NCBI GenBank assembly: GCA_946122785.1
Contig: CAMGYJ010000007.1
Location: 43,611,587-43,675,586 of the forward strand
Direction: 5' to 3'
From: Linum tenue
Lineage: Eukaryota; Streptophyta; Magnoliopsida; Malpighiales; Linaceae
Length of the DNA: 64,000 nucleotides
Positions 1 through 9,659 of the stretch are shown piece after piece (position 1 is the stretch's first letter; each line of letters begins with the position of its first letter). The position numbers were made by a program, and so were the translations under genes. The notes below the pieces were generated by a model. That model had not been told where the DNA came from. It saw nothing but the letters and a program-made list of their open reading frames with translations, and ran no database searches.

Positions 1-1569
1 ATTCTGGGTTTTTAGCAAAAGACATTACAGGCTTTTAGTGACAGATTTTGGGTGGTCACTAAAGCTGCTAGGAATTTGCAGAAACTTATTTTTGGATGTT
101 TTAAATGGTTTTGAGCTTCTGTAGGTGTTTGTTCCTAGGTTTAACAATTTTATAAACCGAGGGAGGTCTAGGAGATGGTTGTAATTTAATTTGGGGATTT
201 TTGAAGATGTATTTCTATATTTAGAAAATTTTCAAATAATTATTTTAATTAAATAAAAATCTTACCGAGGGGATTTTAAGGGTTTAATAATTTTACAGGG
301 TATAGGTTCTCATGATTGACATACAAAAATTATTATCCAAATTTTTAAGAAGGTTCAAATTAGGTGAAAAATTCGTCCAAGATAAAAATAATTAAGAAAA
401 ATGGTCGGTTTTGAATGGATTATTTCTAGAAAATTTTTAATGGGGGTTAAGGGACCTTTGGAATGAGGCTTGAGGACTGGAGTTTGAGGAGCGGATGTTC
501 TAGTGATTCAAAAGGGATTTTAATTCAAGAAATGTCGTCTAAGAAAATTGATTCTTATTAATAGGTTTCCCCAAGATAATCCGGCTAAGGAGGGGTTTCG
601 TCGAAGAAAGAATCGAGGAGTCATATTTTCGAGGTGAGTGTAAAGGGGGTAAAATTTCTGTCGTAGGTTTTTTAGTTTATGCTTTTCGTTCAAGCTATTA
701 ATTAGTTAATTTATGAGTTTGCGTGATATGTGTGTGAGGCATCCCACCGCCTGTAAGGGTGGAGGCACGCGTTGTGCTATGTATGAATGTATGGATGTAT
801 GATTGTAATAGTTGGTTGATGGTAAGATGAACCCCCAGGCGGTTGGGTCACTACTGGACGGTAACGCAGTAGTTGACGGGCATGGACTGGACGACAAGAC
901 GTATCGCAGTGCCATTGCCGAGTTTGGGTATGCAACCGGACGGCGAGACGTAACGCGGTTGGCATACTAGGGTAGGACACCGAACGACGAGACGTAACGC
1001 GGTGGTCCTAGTGTTTTGTGTTTGAGTTAAGGATAGAAGTCGAGCACTTCTATGAGTTAATGTTAAAATGAGTTGATAAGGATGATTATTTAAGAGCAGA
1101 AAGCGAGAACGGCTTTCATGCTTGAAAGCAAACTCTAAAAATGTGTTTAGTAGGGAGTTTCTTAGGGCGAAGACCTTAGGAAGTAACGACGAGACTGACC
1201 CCTTCTCACTCACCAGATGCAGATAGGGGAAGAGGACGCATCCATCAAAAGGAGGTTACCCGAGGAGAACAGCCGCGACAAACCTGAAGATGTCAACTGG
1301 ATCTGGGTAATGAGATGGGACCTCCCATTATATATGTCTTTAGTTTCATGTCTTAATGAGTATAATGGGGAACTCAAGGATTGTGTTTTATGTTTTGTTG
1401 CTCTGGATTGAGGTCGCCCAAGTGTTTAAAGCATTTCACTTGAGAATCTTAAACATTATTGTTGTTGATTTTTGGTTTTGATTTGTAAACCTGTTTTGGG
1501 TTGCTCCAAAGTAACCGGTTTGTGGTTTGAGATATGGTTTGGTTTTCAAAAAGGATCGGGTCGTTTCAC
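1..1569 (+). repeat. Probable Ty3/gypsy LTR (3' part), left end outside the window
   Basis: No gene is visible. The segment has long T-rich tracts, a GC-rich block at about 735-1210, and an end reading GGGTCGTTTCA at 1559-1569, which resembles the 3' end of plant chromovirus/Tekay-like LTRs. The GC-rich block carries the hairpin series listed separately. No primer-binding site follows, so this is a solo LTR or a 3' LTR. The assignment rests on the terminal motif and general composition only. The short open frames on the minus strand here have no recognisable protein. Confidence 0.45.
847..1010. repeat. Series of four hairpins with conserved loop and varying stems
   Basis: Four consecutive imperfect inverted repeats lie at 847-877, 879-919, 928-967 and 973-1010. 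Loops 2 to 4 are 17 bases long and near-identical (GACGGCGAGACGTAACG in the third), and loop 1 is a 10-base shortened form (GACGGTAACG). The stems differ in sequence between hairpins (for example ACTACTG/CAGTAGT, then GTATGC-AACCG/CGGTT-GGCATAC, then TAGGAC-ACCG/CGGT-GGTCCTA), but each is self-complementary over 10-11 pairs. At least one unpaired base, G or T, sits in the right arm of every stem. Confidence 0.8.
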
Positions 1570-1934
1570 CCAACCTGTCAATTACAAAAGCGGATAAAAC
1601 TCGCTCTCGATACAAAACTCGTGAACAATGGGTTAGAGTTCAATAGCCATTCTCAACGAAAAGGAAAATGAGAAAAAAATTAAAGCATACGAAACTCGCT
1701 CTCGATCTAAAATTGGTCAACAACGTGTTCAACTCGCTTTGACCAAGTTTTAAACAAATTCACACTCGATCCAACCTGTCAACTACAATAGCGCATTAAA
1801 CTCGCTCACAATACAAAACTCGTCAATACCTTAGATTCGGGTTCAATTGTCTTTCCAACAAAAAGAAAAAGAGAAATTTATAAATGTTGAAGTCGGTTTC
1901 AAGTCACTTTGACCAGATCAAATTAGGTTGAATA

Positions 1935-3540
1935 CTCATGGATTTGGGTTCAATTGTGATAATGCTCAACAAAAAGTAAAAATAGACAGAAAAAAAACAC
2001 TAAAGCTGATGAAACTCGGTCCTTATACAAAACTCGCCAACATAAAACCTAGCTGATATAGATTTTCGGTAGCGACATTGAGAAACAGTGGAAGGGGACA
2101 ACTTAGGATTCCATTGACAGTGTTTTGAGAATGTTGTGAATTGGTGAGCGATGGTGAGGATTGAACAGAGCATATCTAGTATGGATCTTTGATCGCGGTC
2201 GTGGTAAACGGTGGAAGAGTACAACTCAAGATTCCACCGAAAATGTTTTGAGCTGGGCTGCGAAATGGTGGTAAAAGACGATGATTTGGGTTCAACTTAG
2301 GATGCCCATATGTTTGGGTTCAATTTTGATCATGCTCAACCAAAAGAAAAAAGAGAAAAAACACTAAAGAGGATGAAACTCGATCCCGATACAAAACTCG
2401 CAAACATAGAGCCTATCTGGTATGGATTTTCGGTAGCGACATTGGGAAACGATGGAGGGGGACAACTTAGGATTCCACTGTCAGTGTTTTGAGAAGGTTG
2501 TGAATTGGTGAGCGATGTTAAGGATTGGACATAACATATCTAGTATGGATCTTTGGTCACGGCGTTTGGCGGCCGTGGCAAATGCTGAAAGAGGACAACT
2601 CAAGATTCTACCAACAGTGTTTCGAGCTGGGTTGCGAAATGGTGGAAAAAGGCGACGATTTGGGTTCAACTTAGGATACCCATGTGTTTGAGTTCAATTG
2701 TGATCATGCTCAACAAAAAAGGAAAAAGAGACAGAAAAAAACACTTAGGAGGATGAAACTCAGTCCCGATACAAAACTCGTGGTAGCGGTCTTGGGAAAC
2801 GGTGGAGGGGAACCAGTGGCGGAGTCAGCCCTTAGGTGGGTAGGTCCCGGGACCCACCTTGGATCTCCTTTGTTAGAGAACAACATTTCCTCCGCTGAGC
2901 CATGCAATGCTCTTAGCTGTTATCGTAATTTGGATGCTGCCTAACCTATTAAATATGAGTTACATAATAAAATATTTATTTTTGAGTTTTCAATTCCTAA
3001 TTGAAATCATCGAAAAACATATAGATCACATGTCGAATGTTCCTCTCCAACCAAAGGCCGCCGAAAACTCTCACTCACCACCCTTCCGTCCAAGTCTTTG
3101 CTGTCGAATTCGTTGTATCAATTCAGAAAAATGGTTTTTTAAAAAATCAATAGTTTATATTGGTGTATCGACTTCTAAAATTGACATCATTGCTACCTTT
3201 TGTCACTGCAAGTGTTGAAACATCATTTTCTGCAATAAACTTCGTAAAGAACACACTTCGGAATTGGATGGGTGATGAAATCATAATAATTCTTTGGTTG
3301 GTTACATTAAGAGAGACATGTTTAATAGTCTGGATGATCAATGTATTTTACATATTTTTTTCACAATATGAAAACACGTTGTGTATCATTACAAAACATT
3401 AATATAAGGTATGAATAATTTTTTTTAGCATTGGACCCACCTTAGCAAAATTCCTGGCTACGCTACTGAGGGGAACAACTTAGGATTCCGCCGACAGTGT
3501 TTCGAGATAGGCTGTAAAATGATGGGCAAGGGCGATGATT
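1935..3540. repeat. About 370-bp tandem repeat, three copies, third split by a hAT element
   Basis: The phrase ending ATGCTCAAC recurs at about 1962, 2332 and 2706, giving a period of 370-374 bp. Each copy contains related blocks: a TACAAAACTCG block, a CAACTTAGGATTCC block and a block ending GCGAAATGGTGG. Copy 3 is interrupted at 2814-3468 and resumes at 3477. Shorter, more diverged units with the same ACTCGCTC and TACAAAACTCG words extend leftwards to about 1590. No gene is evident. Confidence 0.85.
2814..3468 (+). mobile_element. hAT transposon remnant with transposase C-terminal fragment
   Basis: The terminal inverted repeats begin CAGTGGCGGAGTCAG on the left and end CTGGCTACGCTACTG on the right. 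The element is flanked by a perfect 8-bp target-site duplication AGGGGAAC (2806-2813 and 3469-3476). These are hAT hallmarks. Bases 3190-3280, read in frame, give a peptide containing TASVETSFSAINFVK and LRNWMGDE, which matches the C-terminal hAT dimerisation domain of the plant TTF-type zinc-finger transposases. At 655 bp it is an internally deleted, non-autonomous copy. Its insertion splits the third 370-bp repeat unit, so it is younger than the repeat. Confidence 0.93.
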
Positions 3541-4449
3541 TGTGCAAAAAGCCTAGACGAAAACCTAGTGCATAATAGTTGCAACAAAGAAACCATTGAA
3601 TAATAGCTGAAAACCTAGTAGGGAAGAATTGTTATGGGAAACACAATGGAAAATAAATGTATATCTAGCGAACAATAGCTAAACACAAAGTTGTAAAATG
3701 GAGAGTGGGGTAAAAGAAACAACTTGGAACTTCCCCACTTGAAAGGATGAATGTAAGAGCCACTAATTAATAGTAATTTACAACCTAAGCTTTTATATAT
3801 TAAAATTAATAATTAATATTAACTAGTCTTTTTATAGTCTCCCTTTGTATTTAGAACTCAATTGACAGAGTGTGTTGCCAATAAGTACTGGAGTTTTTTT
3901 TTATGATATATACCATACCGTTCATAATTTAAAAAAATCTTATTTGTATATAATACATGCTTGACCCGAATAAAGTTTTTCGAATACAAAGTTACTATCA
4001 GAAAATGCCAAACATAAACTTAACAACTCTACAATATGGGTCTGTCGACACTTGTGAGTACTAGGAGCAGCATAAGAGACATACAATACAAACATATCCC
4101 CGTCCCATTCATATCCATTCTTTTAAATACTACTATTATAATTTCCAATACAGAGTGGCACACATATATAAAACCAACCAGGATACAACAATCAAGCATG
4201 TAATAAAACAAAATTAAAAATGAAAGGACACAATCAAAGCACTTAATAAAACAAAATTAAAAATTAAAGCTTATACATGGACGATGACGATGATGCTTTA
4301 TTAGTGGTACACATTAATTAATCATCATATATGGTTGAGATTTCATCCATCCTTCCTTTGTGCTTTGCTTCAACTCAGCTTTTTATCGAGAGTACTGTTT
4401 TTCACACACACTATGTATAATATGAAACGCGGTCCAGGGCCCTAATTTA
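3541..4449. other. Intergenic, 3' flank of the aquaporin
   Basis: No gene is seen. The stretch is AT-rich and includes a small tandem duplication at about 4200-4265 (AATAAAACAAAATTAAAAAT twice). The right end should contain the 3' UTR of the aquaporin on the minus strand. No strong polyadenylation signal can be singled out. Confidence 0.5.
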
Positions 4450-6536
4450 TCAACCTTGTGCAGTCATATCCTTGTCATCAGCAGAAGCAGCCGTTGGCTT
4501 GGGTACTCGAAGTCCGCTGTAGACCATGGCCGCGAACAATGCCCCGAGAACAGGCGCCAAGATGTAGAGCCACAGGTTCTTGTACACCCCCGCCGCCACT
4601 GCGGGGCCTATGCTCCTCGCAGGGTTCATCGACGCCCCAGTGATCGGCCTGCATCCAATCCAATCCAACCCGCCAATCAATCAAAGTCCCATCTCAAAGA
4701 AGGGGGGAAAAAGGTTATCGTTGTCCTGATCGAACAAGACAGAGAGTAAATCCAGAAGAATGTATATATATATATATACACATACCCAGCAACCAGAGCG
4801 TTCACCAGTAGCGTGGAGCCTATAGCGAAGCCGGCAAGCCCGGGGCTCTGATTATTCCATCGCCATGTAATGACACAAGAGATGAATCAATCAAAACATA
4901 GTTCGTATCGATCGAGATGTCAGTTTTAACTTGAACTAGCCACAATTCATCGAAAAATACAAGAGCTAATTATATGACACACATATTCAACACATTACCG
5001 CGCGGTGATCGGTTGTGTTGGCGCAGATGCTGAACATGAGGATGAAGGTGATGATGAACTCCCAGAGGAAAGCTTCGAGGTCGGTGGTGGCGGCAGCGTA
5101 CTGCGTGGCTATCGGGATGATGTCGGGTTGCTTGTGGAACAGCACTTTCAGGGTCAGGCTCGCCAGCGTTGCTCCCAGTAGCTGACCCAGCACGTACATT
5201 GGCACCTGCAGCCAACCAGGCCCCACAATCCATTATGAAATCCCCCATATTTGGATAGGTTTTGCCACCGGGAACGGATTATCTGTCGTCGATTGGAAAT
5301 TATAGGGTTTTTTGCTTGTTCAGTCAGCGAGAGTTGGGTTTCAGAAGCGAAAGCAGCCTGGCTTGGGAGAGCAAGGTGACCTCCGCTCCGACACGCGGTG
5401 TATGCATAGCCTTATACACGCATTTGGTGTACTGATTTGGGTCTGGTCTGTAACTTTTTTTTCTCCCCTAGGTTGGATTAGGTTAGACCGTTGGGAGAAT
5501 GTGTTATATATATATATATATGGTTCAGGCTAGCGTACGCCCGTTTGAGTTTTGTTATTTAGATCATGAATTAACCGAAGTTTTGGGCATGATACTATAC
5601 CCTAACCACTAATTGGATAAACCCCAGTCCCTAGTTTTCTAACCCAAATCATGAGATTCGTTTAATCTTAAAATGAAAATAAAAAATAATTTCGACGAAT
5701 CAAAATCATTGATTTTCATTTCAAGATTAAATGAATATTATGCTTTTGGGTTAGTGAATTGCGGACTGGGGTTTACCCATTAGGGGTTAGGGTATAGTAT
5801 CATGCCTCAATCTTTGTATTTTTTTATCTCCCCAAATACAATGAAAATTGCTGTCTTCTACGAGCTAACCCACATAAATTTAATGAATTACGTAAATCCG
5901 TGTATTTTTTTATTTTTTATTTTTTTACATTGTCAATTTCCCGATCTGTTAGAACATTATAATTAAGGAATTTTCTTAAGTTTTAATTAATTAATAGTTG
6001 CTTACTTCTTTCCAGCGGAAGCGTCGGATGGCGGCCAAGGCGACGGTGACGGCGGGGTTGAAATGAGCGCCGGAGATATGGCCCACCGCGTAAATGGCGG
6101 CCATGAGCACGAACCCCCACGCCATGGCCATCCCAACGGTCCCCAGCGGCTGCACTCTGTTGATGAGGGCAGAACCGCACCCGATGAACACCAGCATGTA
6201 TGTCCCCACCACCTCAGCCAGAACCTGCATAAAATTCCAAAAATGTGTCACGCGCGTACGCACACGCATTCGTCTGAATATATAAATAGTGCAAGTTTGC
6301 TTAAGGAGGTCGTCACGGACCTTCTGGAAGTGAGTTGGGGAGTCGTCGACTGGGACGAACCATCCCCGTGGGATGCTGGCTTTGGCGTCGGAGATGAAGG
6401 AGGAAGGCGTCGTGGTGGCGGTGGTGGTCTTGGCGGCGGAGGTTATTGGGAGTTGGCGATCACGGCGGTGGTGGTGGTGCCTTGGTGGAGTCATGTCGTC
6501 AATGGAAATGCTCTCTTCACGACCACCACCAGCCAT
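4450..6536 (-). CDS. NIP: NIP-subfamily aquaporin (nodulin 26-like intrinsic protein)
   Basis: Membrane channel for water and small neutral solutes such as glycerol or metalloids. Five exons on the minus strand: 6536-6321, 6224-6006, 5205-4999, 4847-4786 and 4648-4450. All introns are GT-AG, and the exons total 903 bases for 300 residues. Both NPA boxes are intact: HFNPAVT in exon 2 and SMNPARS in exon 5. The phrase YAVGHISGAHFNPA is typical of NIPs. By alignment the ar/R filter reads W (helix 2), I (helix 5), A and R, the pattern of NIP subgroup I. The five-exon layout is also usual for NIPs. The N-terminus is long and unusual: about 72 residues precede the first membrane helix, with a PPRHHHHRRDR stretch and a Ser/Thr-rich part. 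Intron 2 (5206-6005) carries a palindromic MITE. The substrate is not predictable from sequence alone. Confidence 0.96.
5585..5807. mobile_element. Palindromic MITE in intron 2 of the aquaporin gene
   Basis: The left arm GGCATGATACTATACCCTAA (from 5586) and the right arm (ending CATGCC at 5806) are inverted copies over about 100 bases each, so almost the whole element can fold into one hairpin. Related arms (ATGATACTATACTCTAAC and GGGTTAGGGTATAGGATCAT) occur at 43549-43760, so this is one family. No clear target-site duplication could be fixed. Confidence 0.75.
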
Positions 6537-6650
6537 GGTTGTGTGTTATTCTAAGCTATCAAGCTAGAGATGACCAAAATATACAAAGAAAGCAGAGAGA
6601 GAGAGAGAAGGAATGTTAATGTACGTAGGATGAAGGAAGAGATCGGGGTT

Positions 6651-6660
6651 ACTTTTATAA
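6651..6660 (-). promoter_or_regulatory. TATA box of the aquaporin gene
   Basis: Minus-strand TTATAAAAGT lies about 115 bases upstream of the ATG at 6536. The interval to the start codon is a GA/CT-rich leader (GAGAGAGAGAGAG at 6596-6608), typical of a plant 5' UTR. A second TATATA-type stretch further upstream at 6764-6782 is an alternative. Confidence 0.55.
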
Positions 6661-6789
6661 GGGCCGAATTCTTGCAATGGGATCGGCCGGCTGGCCCGCG
6701 TAAGCCATAGCTGCGACGACAATTCATTTTTATGGGTTATTTCGGTGCTCACTGGCTAAGCCTATATATCCTATATATGCTGGTTCTGG

Positions 6790-8139
6790 AGTGTTTTTTT
6801 TTTTTTTTTTTTTTTGAAAGGGTATGATGATATGGCTGGAGTTGATTCCTTCCAATTAGTAGAGAAGAGAGCAATATTGTAATTGTATGTCTGATTTGCG
6901 ACATCATTAGCACGATGAAATAATAGGGCCGACCGCCCGGCCGGCTGGAATTCCGAGGCAAGTAGGAAAAAAGGATGATTAGGTGATATCGACGCACGAG
7001 TGGAGAAGAGAAATTACGGGCTTATTTGTTTTATTTTGTTTTTTTTTTCTTTCCTTTTATACAAGATACGGGGTTCTTTGCCTGCTCTGTTCTTCTTTCT
7101 TCCATTTGGAAATTTACAGAATGAGTCGTAAATCGTAATAGTATGACCAACTTGATCGATGAGTGTTTGTTTGTCCGCCACGTAATACTAAATATAACCT
7201 ATTCATAACAAAAAAAAAAAATTACTATATATAACCTGATCAACTCTAAAGTTCGAAATTAGCGAGAATTTTTATATGTTTAACCGCACATGCATGCTTC
7301 AATGCATAACTCTTCCTATTATGTATAAATCAGATTTTATGTATGGTTGTAGTTGGGGGAAAAAGAGATGTGATTTTAGTTAACATCGAAGGCAACGAGG
7401 GGAATTAAGCCATCATAGACCGATGGAGACTAAAATTGAACAAAACCCCAACCCAAAGAGACTAAGAGGAGCAAGTAGACCAAGTTTAAACCCACATGGA
7501 GAAAGGAAGGCAAGTCATATATAGTCGCATAAAAGGTCATGTGGTCTACGAGACGAGCACTATCTTGGTTGATCATTGTCCGATCTTGTATTGTTGTTCT
7601 GAACGAACAATATAACAGTGATGCGAGGTCTCATTGTTCAAGTTGAGGATCATGGAAATGGGGACCCCCTCATTTCCCAAGGAGATAGTGACTACTAGCA
7701 GAGGAGCTAAATCTTGGAATCATGTCATCATCGTGCTAAGTTCTCCAAAATAGTAAATAATTAGACAATGCAATATACAATCACCCTACGCTTTCGTTCC
7801 AATTCATGGCAAGAACAATCTAAGTACATATGAACAAAGCATACCATCATAATCGTAATCATCAACTCGTACGATATGCATAAGTTTCGTGGCAAGAGTA
7901 AAGACATCTCCTCCTCAATGCATGAATACCAAAGCAAACATCAAACTCCATATGTAAAGGTACCATCTGCCCTATAATGCATATCTAACACAACCACGAG
8001 TTCGTAATAGCAAGTGTCTAGCATCCATTCACAAGGCATATAAATCCAAAGTGAGCCAAATCTCGCGAGCTAAGAATAATCTCTTGATACTACGAGCAAA
8101 AAAATCCAAGGGAAACTAATTGGGCTAATCAAAATATCA
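6790..8139. other. Intergenic DNA, no gene seen
   Basis: Contains a T-homopolymer at 6794-6815, the distal aquaporin promoter, and AT-rich DNA without recognisable coding potential. Confidence 0.4.
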
Positions 8140-8620
8140 AACAATCTTTTTTATTGAAAGAAAGAGGAAATTATCGCAAAAATAAGATAAAACATGAGTT
8201 GCCTCCCATGAAGCGCTCTCTCTTTTATGTCTTTGAGCTAGGAAATGGTGGCGGCATCAACCGAATGTCCAAAAGGCATCCCATCCATCCGAATGTCGGT
8301 TGTCTTTAAAGAATTCATTTGAGAGGGTTACGAACTCGACCCTAAGTAGCAATATGTCTATGACATGTTGCTTTGCATTGTGGTAGGAGGGATCTTTCCA
8401 TATTGCCATGAATTATTTGTTGAAGGTTGAATGATAGAAAGCATCATTTGTTCTGTTGATTTCATATTCAGTTGGTATCCATACTCCTAGTGTTGTTATG
8501 CATGTTGTTACCTCAATAGAAAGATCGACTAATGATTCTTTGCCTGGGGAATCCACGTTGTCGAAGAATATCCAATATGTGTCTATCTTGTTGAAGGAAA
8601 GCTTGTCAATGGGCATTAAT
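8140..8620 (-). mobile_element. Decayed Ty3/gypsy (Athila/Tat-like) fragment
   Basis: On the minus strand, bases around 8190-8260 include GCGCTTCATGGGAGGCAACTC, which resembles the post-pol region of plant Athila-type elements. A 67-codon open frame at 8413-8616 (minus) is adjacent but not recognised. No domain can be named, and the call is based on that sequence phrase only. Confidence 0.35.
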
Positions 8621-8933
8621 AGGGTGAATCTCTAATTTAAAAGGAAGGAACAAAGAAAAGAAAGATCAATTGCAAAGCTGGAAGATTGTGTACAGGCTAA
8701 TGATGGCTACATCAGAAACAAAATTAGAAAGATTTCAAATTCAAAAGAAGCCTTCCTCATTTGTGATTAACTGTCAATTTCAAGATGATATAAAAAGAAG
8801 CATCCCAACCGAAGGAGCACTCACTTTTCTGGGGATCAGGTCATACAGAAAGAGCAAAGAAAATTGCTAGTGTGACTGATAAGAAAAGAGACCTTAATTC
8901 GTGTTCAGGAGTGAATCTGTATTAGGGCGTGTG

Positions 8934-9602
8934 TGTTGGAAAACACGGTAGCTGGATAGGTGGGTTAGAAAGTAGTGACAGACACAAAAGTGATTAATCA
9001 TCTAGGATTGGATTGGTTAATCTCATCGAGAGTGTAACTCGGATCGGAGCATCATCAAGACTATTATACGTAGTAGATTGTCGGGAATCACAACACCGTG
9101 ATATTCCGACCGTGGAGTAGTCAGTATTGGGATCCTCATTCAACAATGGAAACCACGTAAAAAGTGCACGTGTCCTTTTATTTGTACACTTCAGTTCTGC
9201 ATTTCTATTCTTACTCTCTTCTTGCGTGTTCCGTAGTTTTCGTTGTGCAAGGCATTGTTGATTCAAAGGGAAATAGAGAGGCAGTAGCTAGTGTGTTGGT
9301 AAAATGCACAGTTTCAATAGAATAAAGTAACTTGGTCTTCTAACAGAAATCTGCCACCTAAATAAAGGTGGTCCTCGTATAGAAGGAGTTGATTGGGCCT
9401 AAGTTGCAAAGCCCATCACGGAGTGGTTCTCTAAGAATAACACGTAAATCTCTGAACCCTTGATTTCTTCTCGATCAAATGCAGTAGTCTTTTCCCTTTT
9501 CACTTGTTCTTGGCAAAAGGCACGATTGGAGTTTGCAGGTACGAAATTGACGAAGAAAGACACCAAGAAAAGGTAGGCATCTCGCGCTCGACGCCAGTAA
9601 CA
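8934..9602 (+). repeat. 5' LTR of the Ty1/copia element
   Basis: Starts TGTTGGAAA and ends GTAACA, giving the usual TG...CA ends and a TGTT/AACA inverted pair. It is 669 bp long and is followed two bases later by a methionine-tRNA primer-binding site. No second copy was found in the window, so the partner LTR is missing. Confidence 0.75.
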
Positions 9603-9604
9603 CG

Positions 9605-9616
9605 TGGTATCAGAGT
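9605..9616 (+). other. Primer-binding site of the Ty1/copia element
   Basis: TGGTATCAGAGT, one base from the canonical TGGTATCAGAGC complementary to the 3' end of initiator methionine tRNA. It lies two bases after the LTR end. Confidence 0.8.
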
Positions 9617-9659
9617 CTCATTGCTGTAGAAAAGGGTTCCACAACCTTCGGCGAGATTC

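Noticed and set aside
6063..6554. 163-codon plus-strand frame opposite the aquaporin exons
   Set aside because: It is the complement of two well-supported minus-strand exons and the intron between them. It has no recognisable domain.
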